Of a stretch of 64,000 nt of DNA, positions 46,901-57,714 are shown piece after piece. The notes under the pieces were generated by a model. The model was not told the DNA's origin and did not search any database. It saw only the letters and a list, made by a program, of their open reading frames with translations. Position numbers and translations under genes: made by a program. Numbering within the stretch: position 1 is the first letter of the stretch; each line of letters opens with the position of its first letter. The stretch is from Macrolepiota albuminosa (Eukaryota; Basidiomycota; Agaricomycetes; Agaricales; Agaricaceae). Location: positions 56,888-120,887 of the forward strand of contig JAMWFC010000123.1 of the NCBI GenBank assembly GCA_027475525.1, written 5' to 3'.

Positions 46901-47415
46901 TACGTGACTTCCATATGCCTAAGACAGATTTGATTCACCTTTTGGTCCAGATGCATATATATAAATAGCAGCACTCTTGTGTACTATGTTTCACTAGAAC
47001 CTCACGTATACAAAATACTGATCTCATTGAGACGTCTCGACAGGATTTTGGATGGTTCTACAGAGTTCTCTTGCTATTTCTAGCGCTTTGTCCGCTATTA
47101 CCTTGGGTACCCGAGGGAACACCTTTGCGTTGAGGGGACGGATGATTCGGAGGTGAAATATGCTTCCTGAGAGGATTTATCACAGCAGTAGAGCTTCTGC
47201 ATTGAGCGATAAAGACGTAGCTAGGCACTTGTGTTTACTAGTTTATCAAGCGCTACAGCAAGTCACGTGTGTCTAAATTGGTTCGCGGTGGGGCACTGGG
47301 CAGTTTCAGCTTTGTTCAACTGACCAAGCCCTCAGCGCTCAGCTCCAACCATCAGGCCGTTGCGCCCATACGGTGTGCTTTTCTTTTTCTCTTTTCCACC
47401 CGTGCCTCTCCCTTC
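46901..47415. other. intergenic, TAF5 terminator and next promoter
   Basis: 515 bp without a credible gene. It should hold the TAF5 3' end and the promoter of the gene at 47416. No clear TATA or other site stands out. Confidence 0.5.
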
Positions 47416-48276
47416 ATGATGGAGGACACCATGGAGGTCGATGTTGCAATGGCTCCCCCCGTTCCCCAGCTTCAAGCTGCAGGCTCCTCGCGAGAATCGC
47501 ACGATCTTGGTATGCAGAGTACGCCTACTTTCGTGCTGTATATTACCGATCTCATGCTCTATTGTTAATTAAGCTCCACCTCCAACGGTGCCCATACCCT
47601 CGCGTGACGCCTTCCGCGACATTCAAGTAAAGGTCCACATACGCAGGCCTGAGAGGGACTCTTGGGTATATATGGGAAGAGGCGTCGTCTCACAAGAAGT
47701 TTCGGGTCATTCTTCCCGAGTTGGTGCGGCAGGTCTCTTTACTATCCTCAGAATGAGCTCAACCACTTCAATCTCAAGTCGTACGCACGGGCTCTACGGG
47801 CAAGATCATGGCTGTTTTCAGTGAAGTTCGTTTCCTAGTCTGATTCTGGTATTAACATTAATTGTTCGTACCTGCCAGACATCTGAACTTCAAGCTGAGA
47901 AGCGTGGAAACTTTGTCGTCGTAGGTTGTGTCGAAGGATCTCGTGTGATCTCTTGGTCTTTGAACGTAAGTTATTCCTACAGATCTTGTCCGTTGCTTCT
48001 TCTCATTACTGGTTTATGCCCGCATAGGCGCTAAACAATTCTGAAACACTGCGCCTCCTAGCGAGCATCGAGCTCGCATGTTACAGGTGCAAACAGGCCC
48101 TTACAGATCCTCGTCTCCACAGCAAGGGCCGACGTCGGATCGAAAGAGTGATTAAGGACGACCGTCGAAGGAGACATCGCCGTCGAAAGGACCAAGAAGC
48201 CTTGATTGACGCGTTTGCAAAACAGAAATTGAGTCCTGAACCTCCCACAGTCGAGCCCGCGCTACCTGGTGCATAG
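47416..48276 (+). CDS. conserved hypothetical protein, basic C-terminus
   Basis: Not recognised. Start ATG 47416 (MMEDTMEVDVAM). Intron 1 is 47510-47573 (HDL-APPPTVP). The second exon reads PSRDAFRDIQVKVHIRRPERDSWVYMGRG, a beta-rich globular look. Further introns lie near 47712-47775, 47823-47879 and 47967-48027. The last two exons read TSELQAEKRGNFVVVGCVEG and a strongly basic stretch with RRRRHRRRKDQEALIDAF. The stop is at 48274-48276. The first part resembles a small PH-like or RanBP1-like fold, which is a guess. The basic tail could bind nucleic acid or direct the protein to the nucleus. Confidence 0.6.
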
Positions 48277-48745
48277 TGGATGTAACTGTTAAACATATAA
48301 AGCCAGGTCTCGGACTCCGAATTTGTCATTCTGTAGCTCATTTAGACACGTTACCCATCGACGTGTGTACTTAGAACTTCCTGCGCGTGTGCTTTTCACC
48401 CTATCCATCCAGTTGTACTCCATTTTTTCATCACTCGCTACACGTAAGTATATCCTTTCTTTCCTGTATGTTCAACGAGGAATCATTCAAACATGCACTC
48501 ATTTTTAAATGAAAAAATGTGCGAATCATCGTGGTAACCCAAGAGATCTAATACAACCATCCAACGGTCTACCAGTAATCTTCCAGACCAATGTCAATAA
48601 CTGTGGTGTGCAAACATGTAATGACTGGAAGCAGAGAGCTGTGTGTGATAGGTATTGTTGGAAATATAATAGAACATAAAGAGAGTGAGGAATATCTCCA
48701 AAAAGATAGATCAATAGCACTAAACATATCGGTCAGATTCCATCA
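48277..48745. other. intergenic between convergent genes
   Basis: AT-rich 3' flanks of two convergent genes. Nothing else recognised. Confidence 0.5.
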
Positions 48746-50547
48746 CTATGATCCCAGTGTTGTCTCAGCATGAGAGGGTCCAGTGGTAGTCGTGGGAATT
48801 GGAGGAGCCCCACGTCGTTCAGAATATTGAGGAGGTAGCTCGACGATGCCGTCCTGATTCGGAGGTGGTAGCTCATCCTCGACGTCAGTGTGCACGATGA
48901 AGCGCGAAGGCTTATACGCCGACACGCCAGCCAACGCTGCTTTCCGCTGAGCGCTTGACATCGTAGTGGATGCGGTGTCGGAGATCTCGAAAGGCTGGAT
49001 CACGGAAGGTGCATTGCTTGTCAGTGTGTAAGGATTAAAAGAATCTGTTTCAGAATCAAGTGAGCGTTGCTGGGAATGATATGGCAGAAGTGAGTGTTGC
49101 GAAGGTTGGTAGTGTGAAGGTTGCTGGTATAGCGATGGTGCATGATGATCAGAGTAAGCTTGAAACTGTGTTAAATTTGGGTACTGGGACTGCGCCTGAT
49201 ATTGGGATGGTGTGTGTAGGGAGGGAGACCCATGGCTAGCCTGTTGATGGGCATCCGTAAACGGATTCGTATCATATCCATCACCACCAGGAGCTGATGT
49301 AAATGGAGATGCAGAGGCACCAGCGGTCGTAGTAGAAGAGTATGGATAGTTTCCGTATGTATGTGCTGGGTCATAAGTAAGATCAAGGTCAGTATTGCGC
49401 GATTGCTTCTGATGATTGTTGTTTCTCCTTTTTCTGAGGAAGAACAAACCCAGGGTCACAGCGACAGCGAGAAAAACAAGTCCGCCAATGACCGTCCCAG
49501 CAATTGCTGCTACTGAAGTTTGATGCTCTGCCTCCGGAGTCGTTGAAGGGGAGACGGCGACAGATGGAGTTTGAGAGTTTATGGTAGAAGGAACGGGCGT
49601 GGAAGCTGAAGCACTGACTATTGCGGTTGAAGAAGGGGAGGAAGAGTTGATGCATGTGGCGTCATCAGTGATGCCGACGGTTTTGATATCAGAAGTTCCA
49701 CCATGTCGGCCTCTAGCATCAACCAGTGTGAATAATATAGATGTCCCGGCAGCTACATTAGCTTTCCAGTCGTAAGTGACTGAGCCTATTGGAGGGACGA
49801 GTAGGAAAGTTTCTCCCCCAGGTATTGTGCCCTAGAAATATCTACGTATTAGAACGAAAAATGCGTGAACGTGAGCGCGTCACACACAACAATTGTTACT
49901 GGTTGTATAGCTCCATTATACCCGCTAAAGACATACGGCCTGCGAAGGGTCAGGGTCAAATAAACAGTGAAAGTATGCACATGCCTGCATTGCTGCAACG
50001 CGGAATTCAGCTCGAATGGAAAATCGATACCTGGTACAGTGAGCATGCTATCTTCATTAGACACGGTCAAAGATATTACCGGGATCTGTAGTATTGCACA
50101 GCCCGCCATGCGAAGCACCAGTAGTCTGGACATTTGTCGTTCCTCCGGATCCGTAGCCTGTGGCGTCGGACATGGTTATGACGAATCTCTGACCAGAAGG
50201 AAAGGGAAGCTGAAAGGTAAAAGACCCAGCTCCATTGTTAAAGGCTGTTGATGGTATAGATAGATTCCTTTGTGTGCCGAAAAACTAGAGTATAATGATA
50301 AGGAAAATGTGCACAGTGATCGTCTGATGGCCGTACCGGATACATGACCAAGGAGAAAGGCGGAGTTCCACCTTTTGGTATCGTAGTCAGATAGCAAGAT
50401 AAGATGCCTCTAAGAAGGACTTACCTGTCCAGGAAACACTCAAGTTGTCACATTGAGTGGGCGCGGTTGCAGTGAAGGAAAACGCGTATGTGACAGAGAT
50501 CAGGGCGCATAACACAGAGATCGTCCAAAACATATTTGTGTGGGCGG
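48746..50547 (-). CDS. Ser/Thr-rich type I membrane protein
   Basis: Probable cell-surface protein of unknown function. Start ATG 50547; residues 1-23 form a signal peptide (hydrophobic WTISVLCALISVTYAF). An ectodomain of about 250 residues over several exons follows, containing CDNLSVSWTGGTPPFSLVM and FELNSALQQC. Then come a Ser/Thr/Pro stalk (INSQTPSVAVSPSTTPE), one membrane helix (AIAGTVIGGLVFLAVAVTLG, about 49510-49440) and a basic stop-transfer FLRKRRNNN. The 230-residue cytoplasmic tail is rich in Gln, Ser, Pro and Tyr. The layout recalls Wsc/Mid2-type wall sensors, but no WSC domain is visible, so that is only an analogy. At least four introns. Confidence 0.7.
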
Positions 50548-51197
50548 CCATGGGGAGAAAGGAGAGACGGGTCGGGAAGGGAAACGAAGGGCGAAACGAC
50601 AGCGTAGAGAGCGAAACAGCAGGATGACAGGAGGTAAGGATGGTCGACGCAAGATTTATTCATTACGTAATGCATTGATGGTATCACAACTTCACTTGGT
50701 TGCCTGACAGATCAAACAGAAGTTCGAGTTCCAGGGAATACTTTCCTGAGCCGTCGCCTAACAGCACACGCATGCATATTTTCCCTAACATCAAGTTGGC
50801 TGATTCACCCCAGTCTACAAAACGATAGACTTGAGATGAATGAAGGCGGCGACCGAAGTCACCTGCGATCAGTCAAGGGTGGATGAATGATACTCCGTGC
50901 TTCCAGTCACTGTCGTCATTCGGACCACAACCGTCTGATTGTTACTATCATACATAACGTATTCAACGAGATCAGCTGAAAACAGCTTGGGAAGGTATGT
51001 TTTGTGGCGCCGCTGGAATCAGATAGGTAGAAGGAAACATCTAAGATCATGTACATCCAAACAATGATTAACCTCCAGCTATTTTTTCATTTTGTTGCTA
51101 TAATTGCTCAATCATTCTTTGTAATTGGGTCATCTCAGAAGCAAAAAGATTGATTTGGACAAAAAGGTACATGTTTGTGATATTAACCTCAAATCTT
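50548..51197. other. intergenic
   Basis: No gene seen. It holds the promoter of the membrane-protein gene on the left and the 3' flank of the MetE-like gene on the right. From about 51050 the sequence becomes markedly A/T-rich. Confidence 0.5.
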
Positions 51198-53012
51198 TCA
51201 CCAGATCTGTTTTGCTGCTTCTACAAGCACGGCAAGTTTCTTGTATTCATCCTGTTATGTCACCACAAAATCAATCAAAGAAAAATGAAGAAAACAAGGA
51301 TTATACTTCTTCAGTGACTGGATTACCCTCCCAAGCAGATGCAAATCCACATTGAGTGCTGATACAGAGTCTGTCCAACAATATCAAACTACTTTCAAAT
51401 GCAAGAAAACCAACATACTGATTCAAAGCAGTTTGGTGTGTTTTTTCAGGATTATTTTTTGTCATAGCATCAACAGCCTCCATTACACGAGCCTTGAGCT
51501 CTTCCACAGTTTCAAGCTAGAGGCCAAGTTTAAAAATCAGATTATTATACTTTTTTTTTATTTTAATAGAATCATACTTTTGGGTTCTTGGTTGTAACAA
51601 GCCCAAGTACAGCAACTTTGTTGTTTGGAAGATATTTCAGTGGTGTAAAATCTCCTGCACGTTCAGTGTCATATTCTAGCTGTAAGTTTATTAGTCAAGT
51701 ACATGAAAAAAGTAGAATTAATAATATATACATAGAAAGTATCCACATCAAGCTTGTTGAAGAGCTTTATGGCAATACGACCATAACTACCTTGAGAAAA
51801 GTGTACACCACCCTATATTTAAAGATCAGTATTTTTAATTTTTAAAAAAAGTGGCAGATTATATACCTTAAAGTTGCCTCGACACATATGAACTCCAATA
51901 GTAAGATCATTAGGCCGACTTTGAGTACAAACATTGATAGCTTGAATATAGGTATCCAGAAGTGCCTCATGATCAACTCCTGCCTCTTCCATTTGCAAAA
52001 TCATGCTGTCATCACAAAAATAACAGAATGTGGGATCATCTATCTGAATATGACCTATAAAAATAAGTTAATATAAAGCAAAATAAATAAATAAACAACA
52101 TACGGCATCCTTGCTCATACAACTCCTTGATTTCTGCTTGGTAAGCTACACCAAGATCATTGAAATATTCATCTATAAAGCATCATATATTAATAGCTTA
52201 TATACAAAAAATTAATTAGACAAATTACCATCATTTTTATAAACAGAAAAATCATAAGTCAAATCTGATCCATGACGCTGATGAAACCATGATGGTGAAC
52301 ACATGGTAATTTTGATATGCTTCACATCCTATTGATCAAGATTTCAGAATGATTAAACAAATTATAAAAAAACTATAATACTTCTGCAGGAACAAGATTT
52401 TTGATGTAATTAAATTGATCCAGATAAAAAGGTTTGGTACGTTTGATTTTGCCCTATAACAAAGTATTTGTCTTGCAATATCTCAAGAAAAAGAAAAAAA
52501 CTAACTGTGCAAAACACAGTTTCTGCTTCTTTTACACCATATGCATACATTAAACTTATGTGAGGAATGTATTTCTTTCAGAGAATCTTGAGCAAATTCA
52601 AATCATAAAAATAAAATAAAAGCACAGACTTTAAATGTTTCAATTGGACCTTAAAAAGTGTAAAACAGAATAAATCACAAAAAAAAGACAACTAACGATT
52701 TGGTATTACAGTCATACCCTCCAGCTTGTCAAAAACACCTTCAAAAAACACACCTCTATAAAAAGCAGCATATTACTAACAAGCAAAAGTGACAGCACAT
52801 TTGTATTACCTCCTCAATTCACCATCAGTGATAGTCCTCATACCAACATTATACTGGAGCTGTACAACATGTTTGATAGCTTCATCTTCAGCAGCATGAA
52901 GCTCTTCAGCAGAGAACTTATTTTGTTCAAACAGTCTTCGTTTCTCAAAAAGCACTGGAGGACGCAAGAGAGATCCGATATGCTCAGCCCGGAATGGAGG
53001 ATTCAAATGCAT
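51198..53012 (-). CDS. MetE-like cobalamin-independent methyltransferase
   Basis: Member of the family related to the C-terminal half of cobalamin-independent methionine synthase (UROD/MetE-like), about 380 residues. Start ATG 53012 (MHLNPPFRAEHIGSLLRP). About ten exons of 50-200 bp are separated by very A/T-rich introns. Visible blocks: TDGELRR, KRTKPFYLDQF, PSWFHQRHGSDLTYD, QIDDPTFCYF, GVHMCRGNF (His and Cys zinc ligands), FYLEYDTERAGDF (Glu) and STQCGFASAWEGNP (Cys). The last exon encodes DEYKKLAVLVEAAKQIW. The true substrate is unknown; fungal members are often annotated as methionine synthase without proof. Base composition is far more A/T-rich than its neighbours. Confidence 0.85.
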
Positions 53013-53393
53013 AGCAGTGTCGGAAGTTGTGTGTGAAAAATATTGACCGGGTCTTTATATCGGGCAGAATACATGATAATCAGGGCAGAGGGGAATTTGC
53101 TGACCACCGGCTGAATCAAACTAAGTGGGGAATGAGAAGATATGGAAGCACATGCACTCATGTTTAGAAGATCTACCCTGCCGCACCGGCAATGATGATG
53201 GTGGTCAAGAGCAAATACAGCGGTGTTGGGTTAGGGTTACGGCATGATCCGGCTAGACTGTGCAGCTTGAGCAAGCCACAGATTCTCAATTCGGCCACAG
53301 AAGCAAGCCCCGACGACGACCTCAAGACCACCGTATGTTCCTTCTCATCGCTGTCCACAACGCACTCACTGATTCCTACGCGTAGCTCAAGAC

Positions 53394-54187
53394 ATGGGTT
53401 TTGCTCATAACAACGGTCGGTCCACGATCTGCAGCGGCAAAATTGAAGTTGTACTGATCATTGCGTTTTGGCAGTCCTCCACGCCAACCACTTCCGCAAG
53501 GACTGGCAGCGTCGTGTGCGCACCTGGTTCAACCAGCCAGGGCGCAAGCTTCGCAGACGCAACACTCGCAAGGCCAAGGCCGCCACCCTCGGTGTCCGCC
53601 CCCAATCTCTCCTCCGTCCTGCCGTGCGCGGTCAGACCGTCCGCTACAACCGCAAGGTCCGTGAGGGCCGTGGATTCACTCTCGCCGAGCTCAAGGAGGC
53701 CGGTGTTGGAAGGAAAGAAGCGCGTGGTGTTGGGATTGTCGTTGACCACCGGAGGAGAAATCTTAGCGAGGAGGGCAAGAAGGTCAATGTGGAGAGGCTG
53801 AAGGCTTACAAGGCTCGCCTAATTGTCTTCCCCCGCAAGGCTGGCAAGCCCAAAAAGGGTGACTCTTCTGTATGTGATTTGTATTTTTCTACCGTTGATA
53901 TTCGATCGAATTCTGGGTTCATAGGCGGAAGACCTCAAGGCCCCGACTACCCGCGCCGCTATTCCCCTTCCCATCGTCGATGTCGCAGAAGCACCCCGAA
54001 AAATTACTGCCGAGGAGCGCGAGTTCGAGGCATACAAGACTCTTCGCACTGCTCGCGCCAATGCACGGTACGAGGGTGCCCGCAAGGCCCGGGCCCAGAA
54101 GGTTAGCTTTAATAGTTTGCGTAAAACCTTTTCTGACAAGTCTACGTTATGCAGAAAGAGGAGGAGGAGGCAGCCAAGAAGAAATAG
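53394..54187 (+). CDS. RPL13: 60S ribosomal protein L13 (eL13)
   Basis: Structural protein of the large ribosomal subunit. Start ATG 53394 (MGFAHNN), introns 53416-53474, 53870-53924 and 54102-54154, stop TAG 54185-54187. The protein reads [45 protein letters not shown] and [13 protein letters not shown], all hallmarks of eL13, and ends [12 protein letters not shown] very short first exon is usual for fungal ribosomal protein genes. The upstream 53012-53394 segment is a divergent promoter with the MetE-like gene and may contain a 5' UTR intron. Confidence 0.96.
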
Positions 54188-54347
54188 ACTGGTTGACTTT
54201 ATTACCTCTTTCTACCTTATGCGCATATCCTGTCATATTACAAAATGTTGGCGCGTTCAGAGAGCGGCCGTCTACTGTCATGCCCTATGCACTGAATATG
54301 AGCACATTTACTTTTACTTCCAATAATGGCTGGTATGACAGGCTACT

Positions 54348-56196
54348 CTAAACAGCCTTTTTCTCCGCCGACCGCTTGGCGATGGCTTCTTGAATCTCCA
54401 CCTTGGCAACCTTGCCCATTAGTTTAACCTGTTCCGCCACTCCCTTAAGGACCCCAATCACCTCGGCGTTACCATCGACGAAACCGAACTCGGCATAGGT
54501 TAGACCCTGCTCTTGGGCAAATTCTTTGACTAAAAGGCTCGCGCGCTTGAGGTTGTGGCGGGGCAGGCGAGGGAACAAGTGATGTGTGACTTGGAGGTGG
54601 AGACCACCGTGGATAAAGCCAACGGACTCGTGACAGATAACATCTGTAGTAGTACGCAATTGACGATGTGGGAACGACTCGGTGGGCCCCAAGTCGGCGG
54701 TAGACATGGAGAAATGAGAGAGCACAATCTGTCGTTAGGGTTAGACATGAGTGAGGCAAAAAAAAAAGTGACGACGGACCTGAACATGAAGGGGACTTGT
54801 GACTGCATGACTGACCAAGAGATAGGCGAGGGCGGTCTGCCATGAAGGACAACCATAGAGCACGCGTCCAAACCAACACCAAAAGAAGACAATGCCGACG
54901 ATTTCCATTATCCAGGCCCAGCGACCACCTCTAGCACGACGAGTATCGAAAGCTTTGTTGAAGAGGAAGACGTAGGAATTGACATATAGATTGAAGCGAC
55001 CAAAGAGTAAGATGACGTAAAAGAGTTTGTGCTGGATGGCGACAAAGGTTTTAGCGAAGCGATCAAACGACATTGTACGCTTGTAGAACGAGGACCACAA
55101 AGAGGTGAGAAAGACGGGAGATATGGCGAGAAAGGGAAGGTGCTCGATGTCAGGGTCACTGGAGAGGGTGAGGAGTTGTAGCAGCATAGAAAGAAAGGAC
55201 ATACTGTGAAGGGTGGTTAGTGACAACTGGAGGACGTTAGCAGCGCTGGTTACACACAAAGCATAAACGCACGATGGTGAATATTGTGGTTCTAGACGGA
55301 GAATGAGACGAGTGAAAGTGAACAGAGAATAGACGGACCTGTATCCACCAGCCGACGCTGAGGCCGCCGATGAAGTCTGCAATGAGAATAGAGATTAAAT
55401 GATCAGTAACCCAGTGGTGGGTGACGCCCCTGTGGCCGAGGTCATGGACGGTAAAGACAAGCTGGTGCCATAAGAGGCCGAGAAAGAGTGCACTGGTGAT
55501 GAACCAGGAGGAACGGTATGCTAGTGCAGAGACGGAAGCGAGGAGGACATATCGGAGGAGCTCTGGGCCATAGCCAGTGAGGTATGGGGTGTTGTAGAGG
55601 CCGGCATCGACGATGCGGCGGTGGAGAGCCTTGTAGGCGCGAGAATGCTGGGCCTGGACGGCGAGGGAGAGTTCTGTGGACGGGGGCTCAAGAGAGGCGC
55701 GGTCTGGAGAGTGGCGCGAGAATGCTGGGCCTGGACGGCGAGGGAGAGTTCTGTGGACGGGGGCTCAAGAGAGGCGCGGTCTGGAGAGTGGCGTGGTGGT
55801 TGTTGGGACAAGAAGGATCTGGGAAGACGCGCGAACGGGAGTCGCCTCACTGGACCACTCCAAGGCGTGCGTGTTGGGATTGAGGGTGCGGACCCAGCCA
55901 GACATGACGGGGGGAACGAGGGGCAGCCATGCGCCGTCATCGAGCTCGACGCGGGCGACAGCGTAGCGGGCGACGAGGGCGAGGGTGCTGTCGGAGTGAA
56001 AGGCGTGGATCTCGTCGGTGGCGTCGCGACCGACAAAGTGGAGAATGGCAAGGGCACCGCCGGGATGTGCAGCGAGCCAGGCAGGGGGCAGACGGAGGAG
56101 GAGGCCGTCGAAGACGACGAGGAGAGCGCCGTCGAGGATGCGGGCGGCGACGTCGTCTCTATGGCAAAGTGGAAGCATGGCGTGGGAAAGTAGCAA
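54348..56196 (-). CDS. cytochrome b5-fused sphingolipid/fatty-acid desaturase
   Basis: Front-end-type desaturase, most likely delta-8 sphingolipid desaturase, acting in the ER. N-terminal cytochrome b5 domain with the haem motif AAHPGGALAILHFVGRDATD (about 56085-56030). The desaturase part has the three histidine boxes: HDLGH near 55440, NHNIHH at a spliced junction near 55275, and QVTHHLF near 54590, with Gln replacing the first His as in front-end enzymes. Start taken at ATG 56196; ATG 56178 is possible. An intron from GTGAGG near 55868 to an acceptor TCTCCAG is followed by the desaturase frame. A 77-bp duplication (55636-55793) repeats that acceptor; only use of the downstream one keeps the frame. 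Confidence 0.85.
55636..55793. repeat. 77-bp direct duplication 3 (desaturase)
   Basis: Period exactly 77, copies identical (81 matching bases). Repeats the acceptor and first bases of a desaturase exon. Confidence 0.95.
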
Positions 56197-56241
56197 AGTG
56201 GAGATGTGTCAAGTTGGGCTTGCCCCTTTACCGCGATTACC

Positions 56242-57445
56242 ATGCCTGCCCCCGTCGTCCCCAACATCGCCGACGCTGTCCGCGACACCGTCACCGTTCG
56301 CGGACACACAGAGTACGCTGCACGCACCCGTGTCTCCCGCAGTAACACTGCCCAGCACGTCCTCTCTCTCTCCTGGCGTCTGTCGTTGCTGATCTTCCCC
56401 ACAGAACCCCCCCATCTGCTGCACAAAAGCCTTCCAATCGTCGTTCCCACTCCCAGGACCACGACAGGTCCAAGTCCAAGCCAAAGTCCAAGAAGGGTTC
56501 CCAGCACGCCGATGTCATCGACCGCCTCGATTTCACAGGCGTCGGGCCCAGTACGTCCGTTCATCTCACCTCTGTTCTCTAGCTCATCCAGCCCCAGTGT
56601 TTCATCACGATGGCCCCTTTGATGCATGTGCGCCTTCTCGCAACCGTCAGCGCAGCAACGCTCCCATGTTCGCATGGTCTCCCCGTCAGGAGGATCTAGC
56701 CGCCTCAGATGCCGCCGCTTATCCGTCCCTTGACGCCTACAAGGCCTTTTCCGCTGTGGATCCACCCAAGAAAAAGGTCGATGCCATCGCAGAGGCCTGG
56801 GGCATCCATGAGCCAGAACCATTCGAAGAGTTTTTTGCCGGAGGCGGTACCGGCAAGGCCGACAGCGAAACTCCCGCAAGTTCCATTTACAATGGTCGCG
56901 ACTCCTATGGCAAGAAACGCACAAAGGACCCGAGACCGTCCACGCCTGCTGCTGATGCCGCCCGTCAGGCCAAGCGTTCCGTTCCTCCCCCTCAGCCTAT
57001 TCTCGTCCCCGATAGCCCTTCTCCTCCACTGTCTCCAGGTGGCAATCCCCAGCGTAAAAAGTCTCTCATGCAACGCATCCGCAAGATGCGTGACGCTCCC
57101 AATGTGCCTGTCAGCTCTGAATACGAACAGGCTCCCTCTCCTTCACCATCATCTGAACCAATCATCAGCCGTCCCACTCATCGCCATCAGAATTCTTTCC
57201 TCGGTCGATTTTCTGCCTCTCGCGGCGGTCAACCCGGTGCTGACAAGTCCGAGCCGTTTGTTTACATTGAACCCACCATCAGAGACAAAGATCTTCCCCC
57301 GCCCCCTCCCGATAGCGATGGCTCACCCGAAGTAGCTGGCTACTTTGAATCTGCCAACGCCACTAATTCCGGGTCTCCAGACATTGTCAGGAAGACCAGT
57401 CTCATGAAGAAAGTCGGCCGCGTCGTTGGTCGCAACCGACAGTGA
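56242..57445 (+). CDS. Pal1-domain protein
   Basis: Homologue of fission yeast Pal1, a cortical and endocytic protein that shapes cells. Start ATG 56242 (MPAPVVPNIADAVRDTVTV). Two introns: from GTACGC near 56313 to ACAG near 56402, and 56551-56600, the latter joining P-MFHHDGPFDACAP. The Pal1 signature is HHDGPFDACAPSRNRQRS followed by NAPMFAW (about 56605-56680). The remainder is disordered, with PPPQPILVPDSPSPPLSP and basic clusters (RKKSLMQRIRKMR; KKVGRVVGRNR), which may bind membranes. Stop TGA 57443-57445. Confidence 0.85.
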
Positions 57446-57714
57446 TCCAGTCCAGTTTCCCTTTTTGTCATGTACATACTACCTTTTTTTCCGTTCTGAG
57501 GTTCTTTCTCTTGTCTATTGCACGCTGACTCATTACTGTCAATCCGTCTTGAATTGTCCCAATATCGTACCCATATAACCTCTTCTATACCGAGACGAGA
57601 TGTCGTGCTGATGATGTTACTTTTCTTATTGTCTCTACGTACTGTCCTGTATTTTCTCATTGTGTATGCCCATGTACGACCCATGAAACCGCTTCTATAG
57701 CAAAATCGTGCCAC

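Noticed and set aside
55521..56924. 467-codon open frame on the minus strand across the desaturase N-terminus and Pal1
   Set aside because: It runs out of frame with the cytochrome b5 and desaturase motifs and antisense to Pal1. Its Ser/Pro/Arg-rich sequence is what GC-rich shadows look like.
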